Positions 27,307 to 36,629 of a DNA stretch of 64,000 nucleotides are shown here, piece after piece. Each line of letters begins with the position of its first letter. Position 1 is the stretch's first letter. Origin of the DNA: CAZGSN01 sp964371655 (lineage in GTDB: Bacteria > Desulfobacterota > Binatia > HRBIN30); assembly GCA_964371655.1 (NCBI GenBank), contig CAYJOD010000001.1:124001-188000 (forward strand), given 5' to 3'. Under the pieces are notes generated by a model, which saw only the letters and a program-made list of their open reading frames with translations, ran no database searches and had not been told where the DNA came from. The position numbers and the translations under genes are program-made.

Positions 27307-28653
27307 ATGCGCGCGCAAGGACACCTAGGCCCGCCGCGTCCTTCGGCAGACCCGGAACGAGACGACACACGTTCGCAACCGACAGCGGTGCGAACGTGGA
27401 CATCGCGGGCTCGTGTGACTCGACGGGCGATCACCCGCACGGTCGTCTTACCGATGCTCGCGGCGATCGCCGTCGGCAGCATCGCCAGCTGCAGCCCCGA
27501 AAGCCGCTCGCGCGCCTTCGACCTGCTCTTCGACGAGGCGGCCGCCGATAACCCGGGGCCGGTCGTCCGCGCTCCGCGTCACCCTCTTCCCCCTACGCCA
27601 ACTCCGACACCAACACCGGCCGCGTCCACCGGCGCCCTGAGCAACGGCGCGGCGGTGTTCAACACCTGGGACGACGTCGTGCGCTTACTGCCCAAAGATC
27701 AAGTGGGAAATCCCGACTGGGTCCGCGCCCTGGAGGAGAAGGTCGTCGCACCACGCCCGGGAATCGCGCCGCAGGCCGAAGAGCAGGAAGTGTTGCCACT
27801 CGACGTGGAGCTCGCGTCGAAGTCGGACCCAGCGTTCAAAGTCATCTTTTCGCACCAGAAGCACGGACAATGGTTGGCGTGTACCAACTGCCATACCAAG
27901 CTGTTCGAAAAGAAGGCCGGAGGAACGCCCATGGCAGCCGGCGACATCCACGGGGATCGCCACTGCGGGGCCTGCCACGGCAAGGTGGCATTCAGCATCG
28001 TCAGCGGATGTCAGTTGTGCCACCTGCGCAACTTGCCCAAGGACTCCAACGATCGGGTGGATTGGAGTCGTGCCTTGGCGGACAGGCTCATCGCACCGCG
28101 CCCCGGTGCACGCGCCAAAGCCGTGGATCAGCCGGTTTTGGATCTCGATGTCGACCTCAAGGCGGACACCCAGCCGGCGATCAATTCAATCTTCTCGCAC
28201 ACCAGCCACACCAAGTGGCTCGCCTGCAACAGTTGCCACCCTGCCCTGTTTCCGAAGGAAGCGAGCATGGCGGGCACGAAAGCAGCCGACCTGCACTCGC
28301 GCCGCTACTGCGGGGCCTGCCATGGATCGGTGGCGTTTGGGATGATTGGTGGCTGCGGGCGCTGTCACTCGGCACTGCAGAAGGCCAGGCAACATCAGCA
28401 AGTCATCGATCTCGATATCGAGATCGCGCCGAGAACCCAACCGTCGATCAAGACCACCTTCTCGCACGCGACCCATCGCTATGTAGAGTGCCCCACCTGT
28501 CATACCGGTCTCTTCGAGACGAGGGCTGGGGCCGCGAGCCCTGCAAAGGCTGATTTCTACGGCGGCAAGTACTGCGCCACCTGCCACGGCAAGGTGACCT
28601 CCGATCTGATCGCACAGTGCCAGCGTTGCCATCGCGCCGGAGACATACAGTGA
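27307..28653 (+). CDS. Nonahaem lipoprotein cytochrome (three c7 modules)
   Basis: Up to 448 aa. A hydrophobic segment ends in lipobox SIASC (about residue 58 from ATG 27307). GTG at 27415 would give a normal-length lipoprotein signal, so the true start may be there. A Pro/Thr stretch (PTPTPTPTPA) precedes three modules of about 110 residues, each F-SH...H....C..CH, C(G/A).CHG.V, C..CH: nine CXXCH motifs in all. The connecting segments LPLDVELASKSDPAF, LDLDVDLKADTQPAI and IDLDIEIAPRTQPSI are obvious repeats. As a membrane-anchored haem string just before a beta-barrel gene, it is a candidate for the haem plug or face of a porin-cytochrome conduit. Confidence 0.86.
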   Translation: MRAQGHLGPPRPSADPERDDTRSQPTAVRTWTSRARVTRRAITRTVVLPMLAAIAVGSIASCSPESRSRAFDLLFDEAAADNPGPVVRAPRHPLPPTPTPTPTPAASTGALSNGAAVFNTWDDVVRLLPKDQVGNPDWVRALEEKVVAPRPGIAPQAEEQEVLPLDVELASKSDPAFKVIFSHQKHGQWLACTNCHTKLFEKKAGGTPMAAGDIHGDRHCGACHGKVAFSIVSGCQLCHLRNLPKDSNDRVDWSRALADRLIAPRPGARAKAVDQPVLDLDVDLKADTQPAINSIFSHTSHTKWLACNSCHPALFPKEASMAGTKAADLHSRRYCGACHGSVAFGMIGGCGRCHSALQKARQHQQVIDLDIEIAPRTQPSIKTTFSHATHRYVECPTCHTGLFETRAGAASPAKADFYGGKYCATCHGKVTSDLIAQCQRCHRAGDIQ

Positions 28654-28687
28654 CCCGCCTCTGCGCGCGCACAGGATTCGATCATTC

Positions 28688-30700
28688 ATGATGGCATGGG
28701 CTTCGCAACGATCCGCTCTCGGCTGGCTAATCGTCGGCATGACCCTGTGCGTTGCTGGCACTGCCACAGCCCAGGCGCGGGCGGGCCTGGGACGGTGGCA
28801 GGGAGACGGGACCTTTTTCTTGAACTGGGAGAACCAGGATGACAAGCGACTGCGGACCAAGTACGAGACGATTCTCCTCCAAGAGCGCGTGAACCTGCAG
28901 AACCGGGGAGCGTTTATCCTCGATCCGCGTTTCCTCACACTCGATTTGGGCGGATCCTTCGGTGCTTCGCAAGAGGAAGCCCTGGCAACCACCAACTCTC
29001 CGCTGCGTGTCGGCAACGGAACCCTCTACGACTATGTCTTCGACGGACTTCTTCTGTCAGACCAGCCCTACCCGGTGCGGTTCTTCGCCACTCGCAACCA
29101 AACCATTCTGACACAAGGATTCGGGGGGCAGGCGAATACCTCGGTCGAAAGCCGCGGCGGCACCGTCGAGTTGCGGGAGGGGAACTTCCTCAAGGGCTAC
29201 GGGTTGATGAATGTCAGCTCCTTCCTGGATGCCCACCAGGAATTCCTCAAGGAAGATTCGTCTGTCTTCGGCACCCGCTTTCGGCGCGACGAGAGTCGCA
29301 ACGTCGTCAACTACCGTCTCAGCAAAGGAGGCGAGACATCCGACGCGGACCTGCGCTACGAATTCAACGATGTCCACGATCCCTTCAATCCTATCAACGT
29401 CTTCGACAGTCACGCCCTCCACGCCACGCACAGCATCGATTTCGGGCCGACGCTCAATCGGCGCCTCGACTCGGCCTTCTACTATTTCACGCGCACCGGT
29501 CTGGCGCCGGGAAGCTTTGTCTCCGCCGACGAGGCGCTGCGTCTCGATCACAACAGCGACTTGGCGAGCACCTATCGCTACGACTTTTCGCGGAGCGACT
29601 CCGACACGGGGGTGATCACCACCAATGCGGCGAACCTCGGTTTGCTGCACAGCTTCTACCGCACGTTGACCACCACACTCGACGCCAAGGGCATGCGCCA
29701 GGACTTCCCGATGGGCGAGCGCACGGTCTACGGCGGCCAAGGTGGATTCGACTACCGTCGCAGCCTGCCGTGGGGCGGCAACCTCTTCGCGGGCACCTAC
29801 CTGGGCTACCAGATCGACGACAACAAATTCAGCTCGTCGCGCATCGACGTCGTCGACGAGCCGCAGACGGCGCCGTCGGTATTCGGGGCCGGAGCCGGCT
29901 TCACCCTCAATAACCCGTTTGTGCTGACCGATACCATCGTCGTCGTCGACGTGCGCGGCGGCTCGCGCCTGCCGACCCTGCCCCACGTCGACTACGAGAT
30001 CACCTCGCAAGGCAGCCTCACCATGATCAGACCGCTGCCCGGCAGTGCCGTCCTTCAGCCCGGGGATGCACTCGCCGTCAGCTACGCCTTCAACGTCGAC
30101 TCGAACATCAAGTATTCGACCGTCACCGCCAACGTACGTCTCGCCCTCGATTTCGCGTGGGTTGCCGCTTCGTACGAACATACCCTCAGCGATCAGACCC
30201 GCCTGGCGGGGACGCCGAGCCCGCACTTCCTCATCAATCAAGATGTCGACCGCTTCAAGCTCGACGTGAAGCGACAATGGAACGGGGTGCACGCCGAGTC
30301 GAGCGTGGGCTACGAAATCCTGAGCTCGACGGTCGTCGACTCCAACACCCTGCGCTTCGGCCAGCTGCTCACCTACCAACCGCGCGCCGACATCATCGCG
30401 CAGCTCAGCGGTGATCAGTACTTCGTCGACTACCCCGGAGAGAGCCGCCGCTCGCAATCGTACCTGGTGCGCACCACGATTGATTGGTTTACGACGCTCG
30501 GGCTTACTGTCAGCGCGTTTTCCGGCTACCGCGCCTACCACGACACGGCGGTTCCAAGCGATGAAATCCTCGACGCCGGCGTGCGCATGCGCTGGATCTA
30601 TGAACGCATGGAAGTGTCTCCGAGCTTCACGTGGACCGACTATCGGACCAGACTCAATGACGTTCGTGGCGAGCTTCGGGTTACCCGGCACTTCTTCTGA
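28688..30700 (+). CDS. Putative outer-membrane beta-barrel (porin of electron conduit)
   Basis: 670 aa with signal peptide (about 1-30, ending TATAQA), then alternating amphipathic strands throughout and a C-terminal phenylalanine (TRHFF), as in outer-membrane barrels recognised by BamA. Aromatic and charged pairs recur in strand-like patterns (STYRYDFSRSDSDTG, TVTANVRLALDFAWVAASYE, TFSW-type SPSFTWTDYRT). No motif links it firmly to MtrB or OmbB, but its place between a nonahaem lipoprotein and further cytochromes argues for the sheath role those proteins play. Alternatives: a generic TonB-independent porin or a surface adhesin barrel. No CXXC pair like that of MtrB is seen near the N-terminus. 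Confidence 0.72.
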   Translation: MMAWASQRSALGWLIVGMTLCVAGTATAQARAGLGRWQGDGTFFLNWENQDDKRLRTKYETILLQERVNLQNRGAFILDPRFLTLDLGGSFGASQEEALATTNSPLRVGNGTLYDYVFDGLLLSDQPYPVRFFATRNQTILTQGFGGQANTSVESRGGTVELREGNFLKGYGLMNVSSFLDAHQEFLKEDSSVFGTRFRRDESRNVVNYRLSKGGETSDADLRYEFNDVHDPFNPINVFDSHALHATHSIDFGPTLNRRLDSAFYYFTRTGLAPGSFVSADEALRLDHNSDLASTYRYDFSRSDSDTGVITTNAANLGLLHSFYRTLTTTLDAKGMRQDFPMGERTVYGGQGGFDYRRSLPWGGNLFAGTYLGYQIDDNKFSSSRIDVVDEPQTAPSVFGAGAGFTLNNPFVLTDTIVVVDVRGGSRLPTLPHVDYEITSQGSLTMIRPLPGSAVLQPGDALAVSYAFNVDSNIKYSTVTANVRLALDFAWVAASYEHTLSDQTRLAGTPSPHFLINQDVDRFKLDVKRQWNGVHAESSVGYEILSSTVVDSNTLRFGQLLTYQPRADIIAQLSGDQYFVDYPGESRRSQSYLVRTTIDWFTTLGLTVSAFSGYRAYHDTAVPSDEILDAGVRMRWIYERMEVSPSFTWTDYRTRLNDVRGELRVTRHFF

Positions 30701-30812
30701 AACCCAGGGCGGAGGCGGACTGAATGACAACACGGATGTATTCCTATTGGGAACGCTGGCGCCTCGCGGTGGTTCTGCTTTGCGGGTCTTGTCGGCACAA
30801 AGCTGGCTCGCC

Positions 30813-31203
30813 CTTCGATACGGCCCCTGAAAAGGCGGGGCTTACCCGGCGCGGGCCGATACCCGCAACCCACGCCGGTGTTTGGAAGCGCCCCCTCTCC
30901 CGCATCACTGCGGGAGAGGGCGGGGGTGAGGGATCCACGTTGTCCTCGACGCAGCGCTCATCCCGACCGAAGAGCCCTCACCCTAACCCTCTCCCGCGCC
31001 GGAAGTGGCGCGGGCGAGGGGAGCTGGCCTTGCCGTGGCAACTCGGAAATCTTCGCGGGGCGACAGGAATTGGAGGACTTGTAGATCAGGGCGAACGGAC
31101 AAGTGCTCTTCGCGATCAAGAAATCAAACCGCTCAGCCTGATTAGCCGCCCTATCATCCGATCGTCCCTAGTAGCGGCCTTCTTCTGGCCGCGTATCGAG
31201 GGA
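30813..31203. repeat. Composite repeat cluster (families C and D)
   Basis: Family D half-ends CTTCGATACGGCCCCTGA (about 30816) and TTCTGGCCGCGTATCGAGG (about 31183) bracket family C pieces: CCCGCAACCCACGCCGGTG, CTCTCCCGCATCACTGCGGG and CTCTCCCGCGCCGGAAGTGG. This looks like one element interrupted by others. It keeps a long spurious frame open upstream of the NHL lipoprotein. Confidence 0.7.
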
Positions 31204-31239
31204 CTGGCGGCCTATAGAACGGTGCTCCACGCTCTTACC

Positions 31240-32262
31240 GTGCAGAGCCGGGTGGTTCTCCTCACTGTGCTCCCCGCCTTGCTTGCGGCGTGCACCTGGG
31301 CACCGGGGCAAGCGCATCCGAATGCCAACGAGCCTCTCCGCCTCGTGTGGCCGGAGCCTCCGGACCAAGCTCGCATTGAATTGGTTTCCGTAATCTCCGG
31401 GCCTGAGGATCTCGGAATCGAGCGCTCGTTGTGGACGCGTCTGGCCGGCTTCGTTACCGGCGGCGGCGAAACGAGGATGATACGCCCCTCGGGCTTGGCG
31501 GCGTCGGCTGGACGAATCGCCATCGCCGACCCGGGAGCCGCGGCCGTCCACCTGTACGACGCCGTTCACCATCGCGCCCTGACACTCGAAGCGTGCGGCG
31601 ACGTCGTCTTCGGCGAGCCGGTTGCCGTCGCGTTTCTCGCTGATCATATTTACGTGTCCGATGCGGCTCTCGCACGCATACATGTCTTCACTCTCGACGG
31701 CGCCTGCGACGGCGGCTGGGCCCTGCCGCAGGGCTCGCGACCCGCCGGTATCGCTGCCGATCCGCAGCGCTCACGGCTCTACGTGGCCGACGTCGGCGCC
31801 CATCAAGTCTTGGGTTTCGACTTGCGCGGCAACATTGTACTGCGCTTCGGAAGCCAGGGTGCTGCGACCGGTGAGCTCAATTACCCGACGTGGCTGGCTC
31901 TCGATGACGCGGGGAATCTGTACGTCACCGACGCGCTCAACTTCCGCGTGCAGGTTTTCGACCCGGAGGGTAAGCCCACAGGTGCGTTCGGTGAACACGG
32001 CGACGGCTCCGGCAATCTGGCTCGACCCAAGGGTATCGGCGTCGATCGCGGTGGACACATCTATCTCGTCGACGCTCTCTTCGACGCAGTACAGATCTTC
32101 GATCGTGAAGGGCGCTACCTTATGGTGTTCGGCTCGCAGGGCCGCGACCCGGGCAACTTCTGGCTCCCCTCGGGCCTAGCCATCGACGGCGACCGCATCT
32201 ACGTCGCCGACTCCTACAACCACAGAGTCCAGGTGTTCCGTTTTCTGGGAGGTGAGCCGTGA
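31240..32262 (+). CDS. NHL-repeat lipoprotein, second copy
   Basis: 340 aa from GTG 31240. The frame is open far upstream only because of repeats, so I chose a GTG that places a compact signal peptide before lipobox LLAAC (Cys near 16); GTG 31222 is also possible. Six NHL blades fill the mature protein (LYVADVGAHQVLGFD, LYVTDALNFRVQVFD, IYVADSYNHRVQVFR). It is a paralogue of the protein at 24651. Its stop overlaps the GTG start of the 12-haem cytochrome by four bases (GTGA), indicating stoichiometric expression with that cytochrome. Confidence 0.83.
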   Translation: MQSRVVLLTVLPALLAACTWAPGQAHPNANEPLRLVWPEPPDQARIELVSVISGPEDLGIERSLWTRLAGFVTGGGETRMIRPSGLAASAGRIAIADPGAAAVHLYDAVHHRALTLEACGDVVFGEPVAVAFLADHIYVSDAALARIHVFTLDGACDGGWALPQGSRPAGIAADPQRSRLYVADVGAHQVLGFDLRGNIVLRFGSQGAATGELNYPTWLALDDAGNLYVTDALNFRVQVFDPEGKPTGAFGEHGDGSGNLARPKGIGVDRGGHIYLVDALFDAVQIFDREGRYLMVFGSQGRDPGNFWLPSGLAIDGDRIYVADSYNHRVQVFRFLGGEP

Positions 32263-34028
32263 GCCGACGTGCGCTTTGGCTGCTGATCGTCCTCTGCCTG
32301 GTTGCGGCACCAGGGGTTGGGCATGCCGGTCTGCGCGAGACCCTGCACAACCTCAGCCCCGGTGGTCTTGGCCGCCGCCAAGTCGGCGGCCCCAGCGCCC
32401 GGGCGGCTACGGCGGCAAGCGGCGAGGATGATCTCTGCGTCTTCTGCCATACGCCGCACAGCGCCAAGAGCCATCGCGGCTTGTGGAGTCGCCAGGCCGA
32501 GCCCATGACGTACAAGCTCTACGAGAGCAGCACCATGCAAGCGCGACCGCAGCAGCCGACTGGCAGCTCGCGACTCTGCCTCTCCTGCCACGATGGGATG
32601 ACGGCGCTGGGCGCGCCCAAGACAGGCCGCGCCGGCACCACGCTCGGCAAGCTTACGGGCACGAGTGTGTTGGGCACCGACCTCTCCGACGATCACCCAA
32701 TTTCGTTTGTCTACGACCAGACCCTCGTGACGCGGCGGCGCGACCTCGCCAATCCGGCGACGCTCATCGGTAGCGTCAAGCTCGACGAGAGCGGCCAGCT
32801 CCAGTGTACGTCGTGCCACGACGCCCATATCGATCGGCATCCCAAGTTTCTGGTGACCGATCCGTCGAACTCGGGCCTCTGCGTGGCTTGTCACAAACTG
32901 CCCTACTGGCAGGAATCGGCACATGCGACTTCGCCGGCGACGGCACGCTCCGCTAGCCCGCGCCCGGGGTCGGACTCCGGCACGGTCGGCCAGAACGGCT
33001 GCTCGAGCTGTCACCGCTCGCACGGTGCGCCGCATCCGCAGCGCTTGCTCGCGGCGCGCACGGAGGAAGGAGTCTGCCTGGACTGTCACGATGGTCGCGT
33101 CGCCGCCAAGGACCTCCGGCGCGAGTCGGTGAAATACAGCGCCCATCGTGTCGACAGGTATGCCGATATCCACGACCCGACGGAGAACCCGAGCACCATG
33201 GCCCGACACGTCGAGTGCGTCGACTGCCACAATGCCCATGCGACGCGCACGGGCTCGGTGGGCGGGCAGATTACCGGCGCACTGGCCGGGGTGTCCGGCG
33301 TTAGCATCAGCGGTAGCTTCGTGCGCGAGGCGTCATTCGAGTACGAGGTATGTTTGAAGTGTCATGGCGTCGCCGAGAACCGCGACCCCATCGTCTTCCG
33401 AACCGACAACGTGACCAATGTACGTTTGACGATCCACCCACAGAACGCCTCCTTTCACCCGGTTGCCGACGTTGGCAGGAATCCCAACATCCCGGGTCTG
33501 ATCACGCCGCTCACTCCGGCAAGCCGCACCCCGTGCACCAGCTGCCACACCAACGACGCCGCGGCGCTCAACGGCAGCAGCGCACCACGTGGGCCGCACG
33601 GATCGAACTACCGCCCGATCCTGGCCGCCGAGTACCACCTCGATGCGACGATGGGTTCTGAATCCTATCAGCTTTATGCCCTGTGCTATCGCTGCCACGA
33701 CCGCAACACCCTGCTCAACCGCAGCGACGGCTTCCCGCACCAGTTGCATCTCGGGAAAGTCGGGGCAAGCTGCGCCGTCTGTCACGACGCGCACGGCTCG
33801 CGGCAAAACCCGCATCTGATCAACTTCATGAGCCGCGATCTGACCGGCAAGGTGGTGGTGACGCCCTCGAGCTCAGGCCAACTCGCGTACCAGTCGCTCG
33901 GCATGGGCAGCGGTCGGTGCTTTCTCACCTGCCATGGGAATGATCATAATTCGAAGGACTATCCGTCACGCGCGCTGCCGGCAGGCGCGACGATACAGTC
34001 CCCGCTACGCCGCAGCAGCGGACGCTGA
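32259..34028 (+). CDS. Dodecahaem c cytochrome (doubled CXXCH)
   Basis: 589 aa, GTG start inside the upstream stop. Signal peptide (ALWLLIVLCLVAAPGVGHA), then eleven CXXCH motifs (CVFCHTPHS, CLSCHDG, CTSCHDAH, CVACH, CSSCHRSHG, CLDCHDG, CVDCHNAH, CLKCHG, CTSCH, CYRCH, CAVCHDAHG) and a terminal CXXXCH (CFLTCHGND). The order of motifs parallels the decahaem protein at 22115, including the HRSHG / CHDG / CHNAH run, the CHDAHGSRQNPHLI segment and the final CXXXCHG, so the two are paralogues; this one lacks the jelly-roll and Pro/Thr linker. Predicted extracellular or periplasmic electron carrier. Confidence 0.9.
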   Translation: MSRRALWLLIVLCLVAAPGVGHAGLRETLHNLSPGGLGRRQVGGPSARAATAASGEDDLCVFCHTPHSAKSHRGLWSRQAEPMTYKLYESSTMQARPQQPTGSSRLCLSCHDGMTALGAPKTGRAGTTLGKLTGTSVLGTDLSDDHPISFVYDQTLVTRRRDLANPATLIGSVKLDESGQLQCTSCHDAHIDRHPKFLVTDPSNSGLCVACHKLPYWQESAHATSPATARSASPRPGSDSGTVGQNGCSSCHRSHGAPHPQRLLAARTEEGVCLDCHDGRVAAKDLRRESVKYSAHRVDRYADIHDPTENPSTMARHVECVDCHNAHATRTGSVGGQITGALAGVSGVSISGSFVREASFEYEVCLKCHGVAENRDPIVFRTDNVTNVRLTIHPQNASFHPVADVGRNPNIPGLITPLTPASRTPCTSCHTNDAAALNGSSAPRGPHGSNYRPILAAEYHLDATMGSESYQLYALCYRCHDRNTLLNRSDGFPHQLHLGKVGASCAVCHDAHGSRQNPHLINFMSRDLTGKVVVTPSSSGQLAYQSLGMGSGRCFLTCHGNDHNSKDYPSRALPAGATIQSPLRRSSGR

Positions 34029-34033
34029 GCGCC

Positions 34034-34109
34034 AGCAAGGGCAACCACGAGGGTTGCCCCTACAATCGGCATCGATTCCGTCTCGTAGGGGTACCCCTTG
34101 TGGGTACCC
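34034..34109. repeat. Intergenic hairpin repeat
   Basis: GCAACCACGAGGGTTGCCCC and GTAGGGGTACCCCTTGTGGG form an imperfect inverted pair. About 120 bp further on, 34230-34268 repeats the palindrome seen at 151-189. Confidence 0.6.
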
Positions 34110-34457
34110 TTCCGGCGCATGCTTACTGTATCCGCCGCAGCTCGGTGCGCACGGCGCACCCTACCGCTCGTACCGCTTTCCGAGTGTCTTGTATGGCGCG
34201 CCGCGCACACCCGTTGAGCGTTTGCCGTGCCTGCGCAGCCGTGCAGGCACGGAGGCCTGCCCCACCACGACCAAATCCTCGAGAGCTTGCTCATTTTTCT
34301 GACGCGGGGATCTTCTCACCGCCTATCGCATCTGCAACGATTTCCTTCGCTATCTCGCCTTCAAGGAATGCGGGCTGAGTGATCGTTGCTGCCGGCAGAC
34401 CGTTCAAACGGGCACAGGCGTTGCTGCCACGGCAACCACGAATCGAGGGGACATCAC

Positions 34458-36548
34458 ATGTCGAACTTTTCGGCGTTGAATCTGTGGGGCTGCTTTGAAA
34501 ATGGGGGCTGGAGACTCGGGGCTGGGGGCTCGGGAAGCGAGTTTCGATCCTCGCGGGCGAAGCAGCAGCTTCATGATGACTGTCTCCATTCGAGAAGCAG
34601 GCTGCACCCGGCACCATGCGCCGCGCTCGCGACACGCGCCCGGTCGCTTCCTCTTCTGGTGGGCGCCGGTGCTTGGCTCATCACCGTGTGTTGTACTCCC
34701 GCACTGGCGACGACACCCACGCCACCGGTCCCGCCCACCCCCACACCGACCTCCTGCGGCGTGAGCCTTCCCGAGGTCGACCCGGTCACCTCGCCCACCA
34801 CCCTACTCGAGCAAGTCATCAGCGGCAGCGCCCGCACCACCGGTGCTCGCTACTTGACGATCAGCAGCGAAGCCGGGAGCTTTCGCTTCGATTGCTACAC
34901 GACGCCACCGGCGTGCGGGCTTGGCTTCGCCGTTCCGATTCCCCTGGCCCCCGGGCTCAATCACCTCAATGTCTGCGACGTCAACGGCAACAGCTGTGGC
35001 GGCGAGTCGATCGCGTGCACGACAGAGGATCGCAACGGTGCGCCGCTGGTCATTGATGTCCAGACTACGCCCTCCCCGACGGCGACCCCAACATCGACCG
35101 CCACCGAGACGAACACTTCCACATTTACGCCCACCTCGAACCGTCCCACCCCAAAGGCGGAGGCGACGGTCGCTCCAAATCCCGCGTATGGTGGACAGAC
35201 GGTGAGCCTCGATGGACGCCTCAGCAGCGGTGCGATCAACACCTACCAATGGACCCACACCTGTGGCGGGCCGAAAGTCGCGATCAGCGACAAGGACTCG
35301 GCGCTGGCAAGCTTCGTGGCCCCGGCGGTAGACCGCGAAACGACACTCACCTTTACTCTCACGCTCACCAGCTTCGGCGCGACGTCGGGCGATCGCACTA
35401 CGATCGACGTCCGCATCCACCCGGCCCCGGGGGTGACACCGGCACCGCGGCCGGCGCGCTTCGCTTACGTCGCCGACTCCGAGCTGTGCAACTTGTCGGT
35501 CATCGACTTGACCCGTAACACGGTGAGCACCAACATCCGTGTCGGCGACGGCCCCAAGACCGTGGCCATCACGCCCGACCGCAGGCTAGCCTACGTCACC
35601 ACCGCTGCGGACACCGTGGTGATCGATACGGCGAGCGGCAACATCGTGGCCCATATCGCCACCGCAAGCCCGAGTGGCGTCGCGGTCTCACCCGACGGTC
35701 GCTTTGCGTACGTGACCAGTACCGCTTCGTCCTCGGTGAACGTCATCGACACGAGCACCAGCACGATCGCAAGCACGATCTCGCTGCAGCCGGTCGCTGC
35801 CGACCCGCTGCAGATCGTGATCACACCCGATGGCGCCTTGGCGTACGTCACCACTCCCGGCTTCCCCGAGGCGCAATCCGTTTCGGTCATCGACACCGCG
35901 GCCAAGATGTTGGCCGGTCTCATCCTGCTTCCACGTTTCAGCTTTCCGGAAGCGATTGCGTTGTCGAAGGATGGGCAGCTGGCGGCGATCGCCAACAGCA
36001 GCGGCGACAGCGTTTCGTTGATCAGCACGGTGAGCAACACGATTACCGCGACGATTCCGGTCGGCCATACGCCGCTCGGCGTCGTCTTCACCCCGGACGG
36101 CAGGTACATCTACGTTACGAGCCGTGATCTGGACTCCGTCACGGCGTTCGATATTGCAACCGAAACCCAGGCCGGGCTGGTGCAGGTCGCCAGCCCGGTC
36201 GCCATCGCCGTCTCCGCCGACGGCCGCTACGCCTATGCAACCAGCGAGGTCGCCAACACCGTGTCGGTGATCGACACGCACACGAACGACATCCTCGCCG
36301 CCATCACGGTCGGCGACGCGCCACGCAGCATCGCCCTCGCACCAGCATGTCCGGGAGATTGCAACAACGATGCGCAGGTAGGCATCGAGGACTTGGTCAC
36401 CATGGTCGCCCTGGCCCCGTCAGACGCGCCGCTCGACACCTGCTTCATCGGCGACCCGAATGGTGACCGCTCGATCACGTTCGCCGAGACCTTGCGTGCC
36501 GTCGACAATGCCTTGCACGACTGCGTCGAAACCGCCGCCGCACCGTGA
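34458..36548 (+). CDS. Exported YVTN beta-propeller with dockerin-like tail
   Basis: 696 aa. ATG 34458 has GAGGGGA 8 nt upstream, but a roughly 50-residue polar stretch precedes the export segment (LPLLVGAGAWLITVCCTPALA). Then come Thr/Pro linkers, an Ig/PKD-like domain (about 215-330; NTYQWTHTCGGPKVAI) and a seven-blade-type YVTN propeller (about 335-630; FAYVTSTASSSVNVIDTST, IPVGHTPLGVVFTPDGRYIY). The last 60 residues hold two EF-hand-like calcium loops (GDCNNDAQVGIEDLVTMV and GDPNGDRSITFAETLRAV) flanked by cysteines, like type I dockerins. No haem motif. It closes the cluster and may be surface-attached. Confidence 0.8.
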   Translation: MSNFSALNLWGCFENGGWRLGAGGSGSEFRSSRAKQQLHDDCLHSRSRLHPAPCAALATRARSLPLLVGAGAWLITVCCTPALATTPTPPVPPTPTPTSCGVSLPEVDPVTSPTTLLEQVISGSARTTGARYLTISSEAGSFRFDCYTTPPACGLGFAVPIPLAPGLNHLNVCDVNGNSCGGESIACTTEDRNGAPLVIDVQTTPSPTATPTSTATETNTSTFTPTSNRPTPKAEATVAPNPAYGGQTVSLDGRLSSGAINTYQWTHTCGGPKVAISDKDSALASFVAPAVDRETTLTFTLTLTSFGATSGDRTTIDVRIHPAPGVTPAPRPARFAYVADSELCNLSVIDLTRNTVSTNIRVGDGPKTVAITPDRRLAYVTTAADTVVIDTASGNIVAHIATASPSGVAVSPDGRFAYVTSTASSSVNVIDTSTSTIASTISLQPVAADPLQIVITPDGALAYVTTPGFPEAQSVSVIDTAAKMLAGLILLPRFSFPEAIALSKDGQLAAIANSSGDSVSLISTVSNTITATIPVGHTPLGVVFTPDGRYIYVTSRDLDSVTAFDIATETQAGLVQVASPVAIAVSADGRYAYATSEVANTVSVIDTHTNDILAAITVGDAPRSIALAPACPGDCNNDAQVGIEDLVTMVALAPSDAPLDTCFIGDPNGDRSITFAETLRAVDNALHDCVETAAAP

Positions 36549-36629
36549 GCGAGGAGCGCACTAACTCAGAAACTTGCGGGGCGTAGCGCATAGTTGGCGC
36601 AATCGCATCGCGCACGCGGGAGCCAGCCC

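Noticed and set aside
29057..30733. 558-codon open frame antisense to the beta-barrel gene
   Set aside because: It mirrors the barrel gene in high-GC DNA, has no family resemblance, and the plus-strand product has signal peptide and barrel features.
30724..31239. N-terminal extension of the second NHL lipoprotein
   Set aside because: The extension is translated from intergenic repeat families and would put 170 residues before the lipoprotein signal.
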